Of a DNA stretch of 64,000 nucleotides, positions 8,928 through 17,135 are shown one piece after another. The notes under the pieces were generated by a model that saw only the letters and a program-made list of their open reading frames with translations, was not told the origin of the DNA and ran no database searches. The stretch comes from Mycolicibacterium brisbanense. GTDB taxonomy: Bacteria > Actinomycetota > Actinomycetes > Mycobacteriales > Mycobacteriaceae. Made by a program: the position numbers and the translations under genes. Each line of letters starts with the position of its first letter. Position 1 is the first letter of the stretch. The stretch spans positions 221,681-285,680 of the forward strand of contig NZ_BCSX01000019.1 of assembly GCF_001570425.1 (NCBI RefSeq), written 5' to 3'.

Positions 8928-9774
8928 GGAAGCGCTTTCCGAGGTGGTCGCCGATGATGTTGAAGGCGAAGACCGTGAGGAAGATCGCCAGCCCCGCGTA
9001 CAGCGACTCCTGCGGGAAGCCGCGGACGATGCTCGATTGTCCGGCAGAAATCATTGTGCCCCAGTCTGATTGCGGCGGTTGTACGCCGAGCCCGAGATAG
9101 GACACGGCGGCCATGTCGATGATGGCGTACCCGAACAGCACCGTGACCTGCGCCGTGATCAGACCGGCGAGATTCGGCAGCAGATGCAGACCGATCACGC
9201 GGGAAGACCGGAAACCCTGCAGGCGTAACGCGGAGATATACGGTTGCGCAACTTGCTGTAGCGCCGCCGAGCGTGTGATGCGCCCGACGTAGGGAACATA
9301 CGCGATGGCCAGGGCGATCGCCGCCGCGGTGAGTCCAGCTCCGAACAGCGCGGTCGCGGCGAGCGCGAGCAGCAGCGCAGGCAGCACCAGGATCGTGTCG
9401 AAAACGCGCGAGACGATGCCGTCGGCGCGTCGCTGCCACGCCCCCGTCAGCGCCAGCGCGACGCCGATGACCGCTGCGAGCCCGACGATCAGCGTTGCAC
9501 CGAACATCGTTGTGCGGGCGCCGAACACGAGCCGCGAAAAGATGTCTCTGCCGGAGGCGTCGGTGCCGAGCAGATGGTCGAGACTGGACTCGAGATAAGC
9601 TCCGCCCAACGAGCCTGCATCGGGGTCGTGCGGTGCGATCACCGGGGCCGCCACGGCCATCAGCACGACCAGCAGGAGAAAACCGGCTGCCAGGCGGACG
9701 GTCCAGGGCGACGAGAATCGTGCGGCAGTGTTACGCAAGAAGCTGTAACGTCCCGCGGTCACGGCGGCGGTCAT
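8920..9774 (-). CDS. Peptide-type ABC transporter permease (DppC-like)
   Basis: This 284-residue inner-membrane subunit has an N-terminal anchor helix (AAGFLLLVVLMAVAAPVIA) followed by the periplasm-facing GTDASGRDIFSRLVFGART segment that marks DppC/OppC permeases. Five further hydrophobic segments follow. The EAA coupling loop appears as ALRLQGFRSSRVIGLHLLPN. It pairs with the DppB-like permease, whose 3' end it overlaps by 4 bases. Confidence 0.88.
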   Translation of the reverse strand: MTAAVTAGRYSFLRNTAARFSSPWTVRLAAGFLLLVVLMAVAAPVIAPHDPDAGSLGGAYLESSLDHLLGTDASGRDIFSRLVFGARTTMFGATLIVGLAAVIGVALALTGAWQRRADGIVSRVFDTILVLPALLLALAATALFGAGLTAAAIALAIAYVPYVGRITRSAALQQVAQPYISALRLQGFRSSRVIGLHLLPNLAGLITAQVTVLFGYAIIDMAAVSYLGLGVQPPQSDWGTMISAGQSSIVRGFPQESLYAGLAIFLTVFAFNIIGDHLGKRFHV

Positions 9775-10724
9775 GATGCGACCAGTCCTTCGGCTATCCG
9801 AGGATCGAGCAAGCCGTAGATGATGTCGACGACCGTACTGAGCAGAATGAACACGACGATCAGGATCAGCACGATGGCCTGGGCCAGAGCGAAGTCGTTC
9901 TGTGAGATCGCCTGCACCAGAAGTGATCCGATCCCATCGAGGCCGAATGCGGTCTCCACGACAACCGTTCCGGCGATGAGGCCTGCGATACTCAGCCCGC
10001 CGACGGTGACGACCGGCAACAGCCCATTGCGAATCGTGTGCCGCATCGTCACGGTTCGGCGCCGGATACCGCGGGCGCTGGCAGCCCAGACGAAATCGAG
10101 TGATTTGGTCTGATTGATCGAAGCTCTGGTGACCTTCCCGATGTAGGCGACATTCGACAACGCCAATGCGATCGCGGGCAGTGTCAGAGAGTACAGCCGC
10201 GAGCCGAAGTCACTGCCAGAGCCGTACGCGGGGAAGATCGGGAACTGCACGGCGAAGGTCGAGATCAACACCGTTGCAGCGACGAAGGCCGGGATGGCGA
10301 TCCCTGCCGAGTAGCAGAACCTGAGTACTCCGTCCAGCCATCCGGACCGCAGCGCCGCGAGCGCGCCAGTGCTGACCCCGATCGTCAGAATGAGGATCCC
10401 CGCATACACGACGAGGAATGCCGTCGTGGTCAGGTGATTGCCCAACAGGCTGCTGACACTGTCGCGGTAGAGAAAGGACGTGCCGAAATCGCCACGCAGG
10501 GAGCTGCTCAGCCAGTGCCAGTACTGTCCCAGCAGTCCCTCGTCGAGGTGGTACTGCTGGCGCACGCGAGCGATCTGCTCGGGTGAGACGTTGCGTCCGC
10601 CGAGCAGCAGCGACAGCGAGCTCGTCGGCGAAAAGTACATCGCCGCATACACCAGGAAACTCGCCACCGCTGCTGTCACCGCCGCGAACGCGAGGCGCTT
10701 GAGGACGAACCCCACGTACCTCAT
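9771..10724 (-). CDS. Peptide-type ABC transporter permease (DppB-like)
   Basis: This 317-residue permease starts MRYVGFVLKRL, the usual amphipathic N-terminus of DppB proteins, with six predicted membrane segments. The EAA-type loop reads AASARGIRRRTVTMRHTIRN. The ATG at 10724 is 5 bases after the stop of the binding-protein gene. The frame is open further upstream but runs into that gene, so the longer form was rejected. GLDGIGSLLVQAISQNDF near the end is characteristic of the family. Confidence 0.87.
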   Translation of the reverse strand: MRYVGFVLKRLAFAAVTAAVASFLVYAAMYFSPTSSLSLLLGGRNVSPEQIARVRQQYHLDEGLLGQYWHWLSSSLRGDFGTSFLYRDSVSSLLGNHLTTTAFLVVYAGILILTIGVSTGALAALRSGWLDGVLRFCYSAGIAIPAFVAATVLISTFAVQFPIFPAYGSGSDFGSRLYSLTLPAIALALSNVAYIGKVTRASINQTKSLDFVWAASARGIRRRTVTMRHTIRNGLLPVVTVGGLSIAGLIAGTVVVETAFGLDGIGSLLVQAISQNDFALAQAIVLILIVVFILLSTVVDIIYGLLDPRIAEGLVAS

Positions 10725-10729
10725 CGGAT

Positions 10730-12358
10730 TCAGCGCGCGCCCAACAAGGCTGCCCACGGGTAGGACAGCTGCACGAAAGATACAGGCGCACCGGTCACCC
10801 GCTTGTTCATAAAGAGGGTGTTGGCTTCCTCGGCAACCGGTATCCACGGCAGATCCGCCATGATCTGCTGCTGTCCCTTTGTGACGAGTTGCGCGCGGGC
10901 GGTGTCATCGGAGGTGGCCCTGGCCTCGGTGAGCGACGAGTTCACGGTCGGGTTGTCGTACCCGAAGGTCAGGCTGCTCGCACCCTTGACGAACATTCCG
11001 TACCAGGAAAGCGGATCGTTCAGGTCGGGGTACCAGTCGGTCTCGAACGCATCGACGCCCTTTTGCAGACTGGCATCCCCGAAGATCGAGTTGTACGTCT
11101 TCACAGGGATGGGCTTGAGGGTGATGTTGAGCCCGATCTGCTTGCCGGTCTGCTGAATGGAGTCGAAGATCGTTGCGACATACTGCGATGCGCCTCCCGC
11201 GTACGCAAGCACGATCTCGTCTTTCGGGGAGCCGGCCTCGCTGACCAGCTTCTTGGCCTCATCGAGGTTCTGCGTCAAGGCCGGCAGATCGTCGTATGCC
11301 TTCGAATAGACGTCTTTGGCGTAGGTCCAGGTCTGAGGTGTTGCCAATGCCTTGACCGGTAGGGCTGCGCCCGCGAACGCGTTGGAGATGATCCCGTCCC
11401 GATCAAGCGAAAGTGCCAATGCGCGACGGATTTTCGGGTCCTTGAGAGGCCCGGACTCGGCCGAGATGATCAGCGAGAACACGATAGGGCTGCGCGCGTA
11501 GTAGACAGACCCTACCGACGAGCTGGAGAGCCGGCCCAAGCCGTCCCACGGCAACTGGTAGCTGCCGTCCACCTGACCGCTGAGCAGGGCGTTGGCCAGC
11601 GTGGCCCCGTCGCCGATGAAAGTAAACGTGACATTGTCGACCTTGGGTGCCAACGAGGTGTCCCAGTAGTTCGGATTGCGTTGGATCGTCAAGTCCTTGC
11701 CGGGCGTCCAACTGCCGAACCTGAACGGTCCCGAACACATTGCGCCGCCCGTGGGGCTGCCGTACTTGTCACCTTGCGCCTGGGCATAGGCCTGCTTCAC
11801 GACTGTGCCCGCGGGACTGGCCATCGCACGATTGAATTCTGCGTTGGGGGTGTTCAGGTGCACCGTGATCTGGTGATCGCCGGTCTTGTCGATGGACTTC
11901 ACCTGCGTGAAGGCCTCCGCGTAGTACGAGTTGAGCGATGTGTCCTTGTTCCGCATGAGGCTGAAGATCACGTCTTCGGGCGTCACGGCCGTACCGTCCC
12001 AGAACTTCGCCGCGGGATTGAGGTCGTAAACCCAGTCTGTCGGCGTCGGGTTGCTTGCCTTGGTGGCCAACGCCGGGTCGATCTTCGACGCGTCGGTCGG
12101 AGGCACCCGAAGCAAGGTGTCGCACAAGTTGGCGATGACTTGATTTTCGGCGTAGTTGCCGGAGTGCACCGGGTCGAGACTGGACGGCTCGTATTGCAGA
12201 TTCCAGGTCACCTTGTCGAGGTGGCCGGTCGCCGCCGGACTTGTCGTCGTGTAATCGATCTGCCCTGCACCTGCCTGGGGGCGCTGGCCACTCGAACAAC
12301 CGGCCAACAGCGCCACGGTGGTGACACCGGCGAGCGTGGTGAGAATTCGCTTGTGCAT
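10730..12358 (-). CDS. ABC transporter substrate-binding lipoprotein, family 5 (DppA/OppA-like)
   Basis: This 542-residue extracytoplasmic solute-binding protein begins with a lipoprotein signal: positive start MHKR, hydrophobic core and lipobox LAGC with Cys21. The mature part carries the family 5 hallmarks: EPSSLDPVHS near the start, the AKFWDGTAVTPEDVIFSL segment, and RRALALSLDRDGI in the middle. It should capture a peptide-like or other modest-sized solute for the DppB/C/D/F system. It is the first gene of the operon. The intergenic region upstream holds a palindrome that likely serves the divergent TetR regulator. Confidence 0.88.
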   Translation of the reverse strand: MHKRILTTLAGVTTVALLAGCSSGQRPQAGAGQIDYTTTSPAATGHLDKVTWNLQYEPSSLDPVHSGNYAENQVIANLCDTLLRVPPTDASKIDPALATKASNPTPTDWVYDLNPAAKFWDGTAVTPEDVIFSLMRNKDTSLNSYYAEAFTQVKSIDKTGDHQITVHLNTPNAEFNRAMASPAGTVVKQAYAQAQGDKYGSPTGGAMCSGPFRFGSWTPGKDLTIQRNPNYWDTSLAPKVDNVTFTFIGDGATLANALLSGQVDGSYQLPWDGLGRLSSSSVGSVYYARSPIVFSLIISAESGPLKDPKIRRALALSLDRDGIISNAFAGAALPVKALATPQTWTYAKDVYSKAYDDLPALTQNLDEAKKLVSEAGSPKDEIVLAYAGGASQYVATIFDSIQQTGKQIGLNITLKPIPVKTYNSIFGDASLQKGVDAFETDWYPDLNDPLSWYGMFVKGASSLTFGYDNPTVNSSLTEARATSDDTARAQLVTKGQQQIMADLPWIPVAEEANTLFMNKRVTGAPVSFVQLSYPWAALLGAR

Positions 12359-12407
12359 CTGTCCATCCCAGGTGGGTAGTCGAGGCGTGCGGTCTGCGAC
12401 AACCGCG

Positions 12408-12433
12408 CTAAAATTAATGACAGTAATTTTTAG
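12408..12433. promoter_or_regulatory. Probable operator of the divergent TetR regulator
   Basis: CTAAAATTA (12408-12416) and TAATTTTTAG (12424-12433) form an inverted repeat around a 7-base centre. The AT-rich arms stand out from the GC-rich surroundings. It lies 50 bases upstream of the binding-protein gene and 56 upstream of the TetR gene, so one bound dimer could control both directions. Confidence 0.6.
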
Positions 12434-12488
12434 GAGAGTCAGTAGACTCTGTCAAGGATCAAACTTGGGTTGGAGGCGCAGGTCCGGC

Positions 12489-13142
12489 ATGCGAGAGGCG
12501 AAGCGCCCGGCTGGTAGGCCACGAACCAAACTGCTTGACCGTGAGAAGATCACGGCCGCGGCCTTCGAGTTGTTCTCGGACGGCGAGGACTTCACCATGG
12601 CCCAGTTGGCCGAGAAGCTAGGTGTGCGCCCGCCGGCCCTGTACAACCACGTGCGGGACCGGCGCGCACTGGTCAATCTCGTTCGTACCGAGGTTGCCGC
12701 CCGCATCGACACCAGCTCGTTCGCCGACCACGAGTGGGACGCGGCGATCGTGCCGTGGGCACGGTCGTATCGCACGGCGTTCGCCACGAGCCCGCAACTG
12801 ATCGCTCAACTCGCGGTGGTTCCGATCGACGGGACGGAAGCCTCGATTCAGGGGTACGAGACCATCACGCGGTGCATGCTGCGGGGTGGCTGGCCCGAAG
12901 CGTCGATAGTGCCGGTGATCGTTGCGCTCGAATCCTTCATCATCGGTTCATCACTCGACGTACTCGCTGCGCCCGGCAACCTTGATCCCGTCGGCGACGA
13001 GGAGCGTGTGCCCGCTTTCGCCGCGGCGCTGGCGGCCTCACGGGACAGCGCGACGGTCATGGCCGACGCTGCCTTCGAGGTCGGGCTCGAGGCGCTCATC
13101 GCGGGCCTGCGGCTCACCCTGGCCAGCTTGAAAGCAGGCTAG
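12489..13142 (+). CDS. TetR family transcriptional regulator
   Basis: This 217-residue protein has a DNA-binding region at residues 18-65 (ITAAAFELFSDG, then the helix-turn-helix FTMAQLAEKLGVRPPALYNHV). The C-terminal ligand-binding domain is of the TetR_C class and differs from KstR2. It is divergent from the peptide-importer operon, with an AT-rich palindrome between them, so it likely represses that operon and itself until an imported compound binds. GGAGG at 12472-12476 precedes the ATG at slightly long spacing (12 bases). Its stop codon shares the tetranucleotide CTAG with the stop of the convergent lyase-like gene. Confidence 0.85.
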   Translation: MREAKRPAGRPRTKLLDREKITAAAFELFSDGEDFTMAQLAEKLGVRPPALYNHVRDRRALVNLVRTEVAARIDTSSFADHEWDAAIVPWARSYRTAFATSPQLIAQLAVVPIDGTEASIQGYETITRCMLRGGWPEASIVPVIVALESFIIGSSLDVLAAPGNLDPVGDEERVPAFAAALAASRDSATVMADAAFEVGLEALIAGLRLTLASLKAG

Positions 13143-14590
13143 TCACCGGAATCCGAAACCAGCCGACCCAGGTCGTCGAGCAGCTCTTCGGCTGCCGCCA
13201 GATCCCCGCGCAGGTCGCGGTCCTGGTCGTTCCACGGCAGTACCGAGGCCAGGGTCAGGGCCTCGCCGAGCACCCCGGTGAACCGCTCGTGCAGTCCGCG
13301 CTGCCGAAGCAGCCGTAGTGCGCCGACCAATTCGCAGGCCAGCAGTACGCGGTACGCGGCGACCGACCGTTCGAGTTGAAGCGTGCCCTGAGACGCGAAC
13401 GTGGCGTCCTCCTCGGCGCCCCGGGACAGTACGAGGGTGCCGACGGACGCGGGCTGCGCCGCCGCTCGGATCTCGGCTATGGCACCGGCGGCGACGTATT
13501 CGACCATCATCAGTCCTGATGACCCGTCTTTGCCGGTGGCCAGAAATGCGTTGTGGCCGTTGGTCTCCGGGTCGTTGAGCATCCGGATGCGCGAATGCGT
13601 GATGGGTGCGGTGAGCGCCAAGGCCAGGGTGGTGCCGTCGAGCTCGAGCGACAACGACGCCTGATAGAACGCGCCGTGGTGGACGACCATGTCGCCCTCG
13701 ATGTCGAACAGGGGATTCTCCTGTGCGGCATTGAGGGTGCGTTCCAGTTGCCGCCCAAGTGAATCCAGGGAATTGACGACGCTGGCGTGCGCGACCGGGT
13801 AGACGCGCAGGCCGTACGGATCCTGGATGCGGCGCGGCTCGCGATCGTCTCGCCCGTCGCCCGCGGACAGCCACCGCAACCGTCCGGCGACCGTATCGAC
13901 GTGCGGGGCCGCTGCGGCGCGGGCGGCGGTAGCCGAGAACGTGGACGGGTTACCGTCGAGCGCAAGGAAACTGAGCATGTAGATGACGCTGGACGCCCGC
14001 TCCAACCGCTGCAGCTCATCGAGGGCGAGGCAGGTGCGCCCGACGGTGAGGGCGCTGCTGCTCATGAACGGCAGTGCGCTGTCGGCGCCCCACGGCTGCA
14101 TCGGAGGCAGGGGAGTTTTCGCGGGCCGTTCGCCGATCAACGTCAGGGCGGTGCCGGCCAGTGCGGCGAGGTCGCCGGTACCGATCGACGCGTACTGGAG
14201 AACATCCGGCAGGGCATCGTCGTTGAGCATGCGCGCCAGCGCGGACAGGATCTTCGGGTCGAGCCCCGCGCCGGGCGTGCACAGCTGAATCAGACGCACG
14301 GCGAGCATCGCCCGGACAGTTCTGTCGGCGAGTGGGTCGCCGGCATCCACGGCGTGACTGCGCAGCAGCCGCATCCCGTAGTCCTTGTCATCGGCAAGAA
14401 CCTGGGTGGTCCGATTCGCGCCGACCCCGGTGGTGCGCCCGTAGGTGGGAAAGCGTGTGCTCAGATCGGCCGCGCGGTGGTAGGCCTGCTCGACGCCGGC
14501 GAGGACGTTCGCGGAGATCGACACCTGTTCACGGCGGTCTGCGAGCGTCACGACATCGGCAATCGTGCCCGTCCCGTTCAGCACAACCAT
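13139..14590 (-). CDS. Aromatic amino-acid lyase/ergothionase-like protein with altered MIO triad
   Basis: This 483-residue protein follows the histidine/phenylalanine ammonia-lyase fold throughout. The catalytic-tyrosine loop is YGRTTGVGANR (Tyr50), followed by LLRSHA (75-80), QDPYGLRVYP, and AQENPLFDIEGD with HHGAF, and EEDATFASQGT near the C-terminus. The cofactor-forming Ala-Ser-Gly of this superfamily is replaced: the site reads SIGTGDLAAL, giving Gly137-Thr138-Gly139. The usual Asn-Gly further on is SSS (177-179). So MIO formation is doubtful. The superfamily includes ergothionase, which I recall releases trimethylamine without MIO. The divergent quaternary-amine importer makes a betaine substrate attractive. 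GAGGAG precedes the ATG by 6 bases. Confidence 0.75.
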   Translation of the reverse strand: MVVLNGTGTIADVVTLADRREQVSISANVLAGVEQAYHRAADLSTRFPTYGRTTGVGANRTTQVLADDKDYGMRLLRSHAVDAGDPLADRTVRAMLAVRLIQLCTPGAGLDPKILSALARMLNDDALPDVLQYASIGTGDLAALAGTALTLIGERPAKTPLPPMQPWGADSALPFMSSSALTVGRTCLALDELQRLERASSVIYMLSFLALDGNPSTFSATAARAAAAPHVDTVAGRLRWLSAGDGRDDREPRRIQDPYGLRVYPVAHASVVNSLDSLGRQLERTLNAAQENPLFDIEGDMVVHHGAFYQASLSLELDGTTLALALTAPITHSRIRMLNDPETNGHNAFLATGKDGSSGLMMVEYVAAGAIAEIRAAAQPASVGTLVLSRGAEEDATFASQGTLQLERSVAAYRVLLACELVGALRLLRQRGLHERFTGVLGEALTLASVLPWNDQDRDLRGDLAAAEELLDDLGRLVSDSGD

Positions 14591-14716
14591 GTAATTCTCC
14601 TCAATCTCTACCGCTGGCGCGTTACAGGACCTATCATCGCTCCAACCTAAAAATTCCGCTAGATGGCAATCGAATTCCAGCCACTAGAAATGGCGCGGCC
14701 AGAGAGGAGTGGCGAG

Positions 14717-15397
14717 TTGGCTGAAGCATCCACCCGGACCGTGGAGCGGGCACTCGCCCTGCTCGCCACGATCTGCGAGCGTGGCAGCGCGAACCTCGCT
14801 GACAGCGCCAGGGATTGCGATCTGGCGCCGAGCACAGCGCTGCGGCTGCTACGAACATTGGAGGCCACGGGTTTCGTCGCCAAGGACGAGGCGGGCATCT
14901 ACCGCCCCGGCGGCCGGATGATCCAACTCGGTGCTGCCGCGCTCAGCAGCGAATCACTGGCCGACCTGGCCAAGCCGGTGATGGAGAAACTCGTCGCGCA
15001 GACCGGCGAGTCGGTCTATCTGTCGGTCGAATGGCACAGCGACGTCGCCATCTATATCGGCATCATGCAGGGCACTCACTCTGTGCGTCACACCAGTTGG
15101 GTGGGCCGGACCATTCCACTGGATATCTCGGCCGCGGGGCATGCGCTTCGCGGTGATGTCAACAGCGACGGGTATGTCGTTGTCGAACGCGGCGTCGAGC
15201 CCGACGTGACCGCGATCGCGTGCCCGGTGTATTCCGAAGCGCGCATCGTCGCAGCGCTGAGTTTCGTGATCCCGAGTTATCGGGTTACCGAATCCGAAGC
15301 GTCCCGGTGCGGCGAACTGCTGGTCTCGGCTGCGGCGGAGTTGTCCGCCCAGCTGAGTCGTTCCCCCAAGTCGGACTCCGAAGAAAGACAGTCATGA
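14717..15397 (+). CDS. IclR family transcriptional regulator
   Basis: This protein of about 226 residues has a winged helix at the N-terminus (TVERALALLATICERG, then DLAPSTALRLLRTLEATGFV) followed by the IclR effector domain (ESVYLSVEWHSDVAIYIG). I chose the TTG at 14717 because GAGAGGAG at 14702-14709 precedes it by 7 bases and homologues start close to the winged helix. In-frame ATGs at 14663 and 14690 lack a visible ribosome site. It is divergent from the lyase-like gene and its stop overlaps the transporter ATPase start (ATGA). It probably senses the transported compound or a breakdown product and controls both arms of the locus. Confidence 0.85.
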   Translation: MAEASTRTVERALALLATICERGSANLADSARDCDLAPSTALRLLRTLEATGFVAKDEAGIYRPGGRMIQLGAAALSSESLADLAKPVMEKLVAQTGESVYLSVEWHSDVAIYIGIMQGTHSVRHTSWVGRTIPLDISAAGHALRGDVNSDGYVVVERGVEPDVTAIACPVYSEARIVAALSFVIPSYRVTESEASRCGELLVSAAAELSAQLSRSPKSDSEERQS

Positions 15398-16494
15398 TCA
15401 CATTCGACAACGTCTCCAAGGTGTACCCGGACGGCACGGTCGCCGTGGACAGCCTGACGTTGACCGCACCCAACGGAAAGATCACCACTCTGGTCGGCCC
15501 ATCCGGGTGCGGCAAGACGACCTCGATGCGGATGATCAACCGACTCATCGAACCCAGCTCGGGCACAATCGAACTCGACGGAGTCGACACCCAGTCGCTG
15601 GACCGGGTGTCCCTGCGACGACGCATCGGTTACGTCATCCAGAACGCGGGCCTGTTTCCGCATCGCACCGTCGTCGACAACGTGGCGGCACTGCCGCGGT
15701 TGCTCGGCGGCGGCAAGAAGGAAACCCGCTCCAAGGCAATGGAACTACTCGAACGCGTCGGCCTCGACGCCAAGTTCGCCCGCCGGTACCCCTGGCAGCT
15801 CTCGGGCGGTCAGCAACAGCGCGTCGGCGTTGCCCGCGCGCTGGCCACCGATCCGCCATTCCTGTTGATGGACGAGCCGTTCAGCGCGGTCGACCCGATC
15901 GTCCGCAGCCAGCTGCAGGACGGGTTCCTGCGACTGCAGGCCGACATCTCCAAGACCATCGTGATGGTCACCCACGACATCGACGAGGCCCTCAAGCTGG
16001 GCGATCAGGTGGTGGTGCTGCGCGAGGGCGGAACGCTGGCGCAGGCCGCGTCGCCCGCCGAGCTGTTGGCAGCTCCGAACGATGCGTTCGTCGCCGACTT
16101 CGTCGGCTCTGCCCGCGGCTACCAGGCGCTCGGTTTTCACACCGCCGACGATCGGCTGCGCCTCAACGACGAGCCGACAGTACGGGTCGGACAACCGGTT
16201 TCGGACATCCCGGTGGTCGAGGGCAAATGGATCCTGGCGGTCGACGACAACCACGTACCGGTCGGCTGGGTCGATACCGCGAACCTTTCCGGCGACACCG
16301 TCGTCGACCGCGACGTCAACCTGTGCGGTACCACCGCGCGACGCTCGGACCCGCTGCGCGAGTTGCTCAACTCCGCGCTGTCCAGTCCGAGCGGGCGCTG
16401 CGTGGTCACCGACGATGCCGGAAAGTTGCTCGGCACCGTCACCGATCACGACATCGTCGAGGCCATCCGCCGCGCGAAGGACTCCCGATCGTGA
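15394..16494 (+). CDS. Quaternary-amine/osmoprotectant ABC transporter ATPase with CBS domains (OpuCA-like)
   Basis: This 366-residue ATPase has Walker A GPSGCGKTT, Q-loop IQNAGLFPH, signature LSGGQQQR and Walker B FLLMDEPFSAVD. After about residue 250 a regulatory region with CBS-type repeats follows, ending VVTDDAGKLLGTVTDHDIV. This layout is typical of ProV/OpuCA proteins for glycine betaine, carnitine, choline and related compounds. ATG 15394 overlaps the IclR stop, and the stop overlaps the permease start (GTGA). Placement under an IclR regulator beside a lyase-like gene points to catabolic uptake rather than pure osmoprotection. Confidence 0.88.
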   Translation: MITFDNVSKVYPDGTVAVDSLTLTAPNGKITTLVGPSGCGKTTSMRMINRLIEPSSGTIELDGVDTQSLDRVSLRRRIGYVIQNAGLFPHRTVVDNVAALPRLLGGGKKETRSKAMELLERVGLDAKFARRYPWQLSGGQQQRVGVARALATDPPFLLMDEPFSAVDPIVRSQLQDGFLRLQADISKTIVMVTHDIDEALKLGDQVVVLREGGTLAQAASPAELLAAPNDAFVADFVGSARGYQALGFHTADDRLRLNDEPTVRVGQPVSDIPVVEGKWILAVDDNHVPVGWVDTANLSGDTVVDRDVNLCGTTARRSDPLRELLNSALSSPSGRCVVTDDAGKLLGTVTDHDIVEAIRRAKDSRS

Positions 16495-17135
16495 ACTGGA
16501 TCTCGTCGAACCTCGACCGCATCGTGAGTCTGACCATCAGCCACACGTGGCTGACGGTGATTCCCACGGTGCTGGGTCTGCTGCTCGCGCTGCCGCTGGG
16601 CTGGTGGGCGCACCGGTCGAAGCGGGGCTATGCGGCCATCGTCGGAGTGGCCGGCCTGCTCTACACGATCCCGTCGCTGGCCCTGTTCATCCTGCTGCCG
16701 GTTCTACTCGGGACGAAGATCCTGGATCCGATCAACATCATTGTGGCGCTTACCTGTTACACGCTGGCATTGCTGGTGCGGGTTGTCGCTGACGGGTTGA
16801 GCTCGGTGCCGCACGACACCGTTGCCGCCGCGGAGGCCATGGGCTACCGAGGCTGGCAGCGACTGCTGCTGGTGGAGCTGCCCGTCGCAGTACCCGTGAT
16901 CGCCGCAGGCCTGCGAGTGGCAGTGGTGTCGAACGTCAGCATCGTGACAATGGCTGCGCTGCTCGGCATTCCGCAGCTGGGCTCGCTGTTCACCCAGGGC
17001 TTCCAGCTGCGGCTGTTCGTACCGCTCGTCACCGGCGTGGTGATGTGCGTCGTGCTGGCGGTGATCCTCGACGGTCTGATCATCGTGGCGAACAAACTAC
17101 TCACCCCATGGCGGCAACGGACGGTGACCTCATGA
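16491..17135 (+). CDS. Quaternary-amine ABC transporter permease (OpuCB-like)
   Basis: This 214-residue permease has about five to six membrane helices beginning with TWLTVIPTVLGLLLALPLG. The coupling loop EAMGYRGWQRLLLVELPVA fits the EAA motif of ProW/OpuCB proteins, as do the segments YTIPSLALF and GIPQLGSLFTQGFQ. GTG at 16491 overlaps the ATPase stop. It forms the transmembrane pore with the second permease immediately downstream, with which it shares an ATGA overlap. Confidence 0.88.
   Translation: MNWISSNLDRIVSLTISHTWLTVIPTVLGLLLALPLGWWAHRSKRGYAAIVGVAGLLYTIPSLALFILLPVLLGTKILDPINIIVALTCYTLALLVRVVADGLSSVPHDTVAAAEAMGYRGWQRLLLVELPVAVPVIAAGLRVAVVSNVSIVTMAALLGIPQLGSLFTQGFQLRLFVPLVTGVVMCVVLAVILDGLIIVANKLLTPWRQRTVTS

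Noticed and set aside
9771..10847. Longer form of the DppB-like permease starting at 10847
   Set aside because: The first 41 residues overlap the binding-protein gene and lack the amphipathic start; MRYVGFVLKRL at 10724 is the family N-terminus.
14646..14694. Possible IclR operator (CTAAAAATT, and CTAG repeated) in the lyase/IclR gap
   Set aside because: No convincing palindrome of IclR type; the half-matches could be chance, so it was not listed as a feature.
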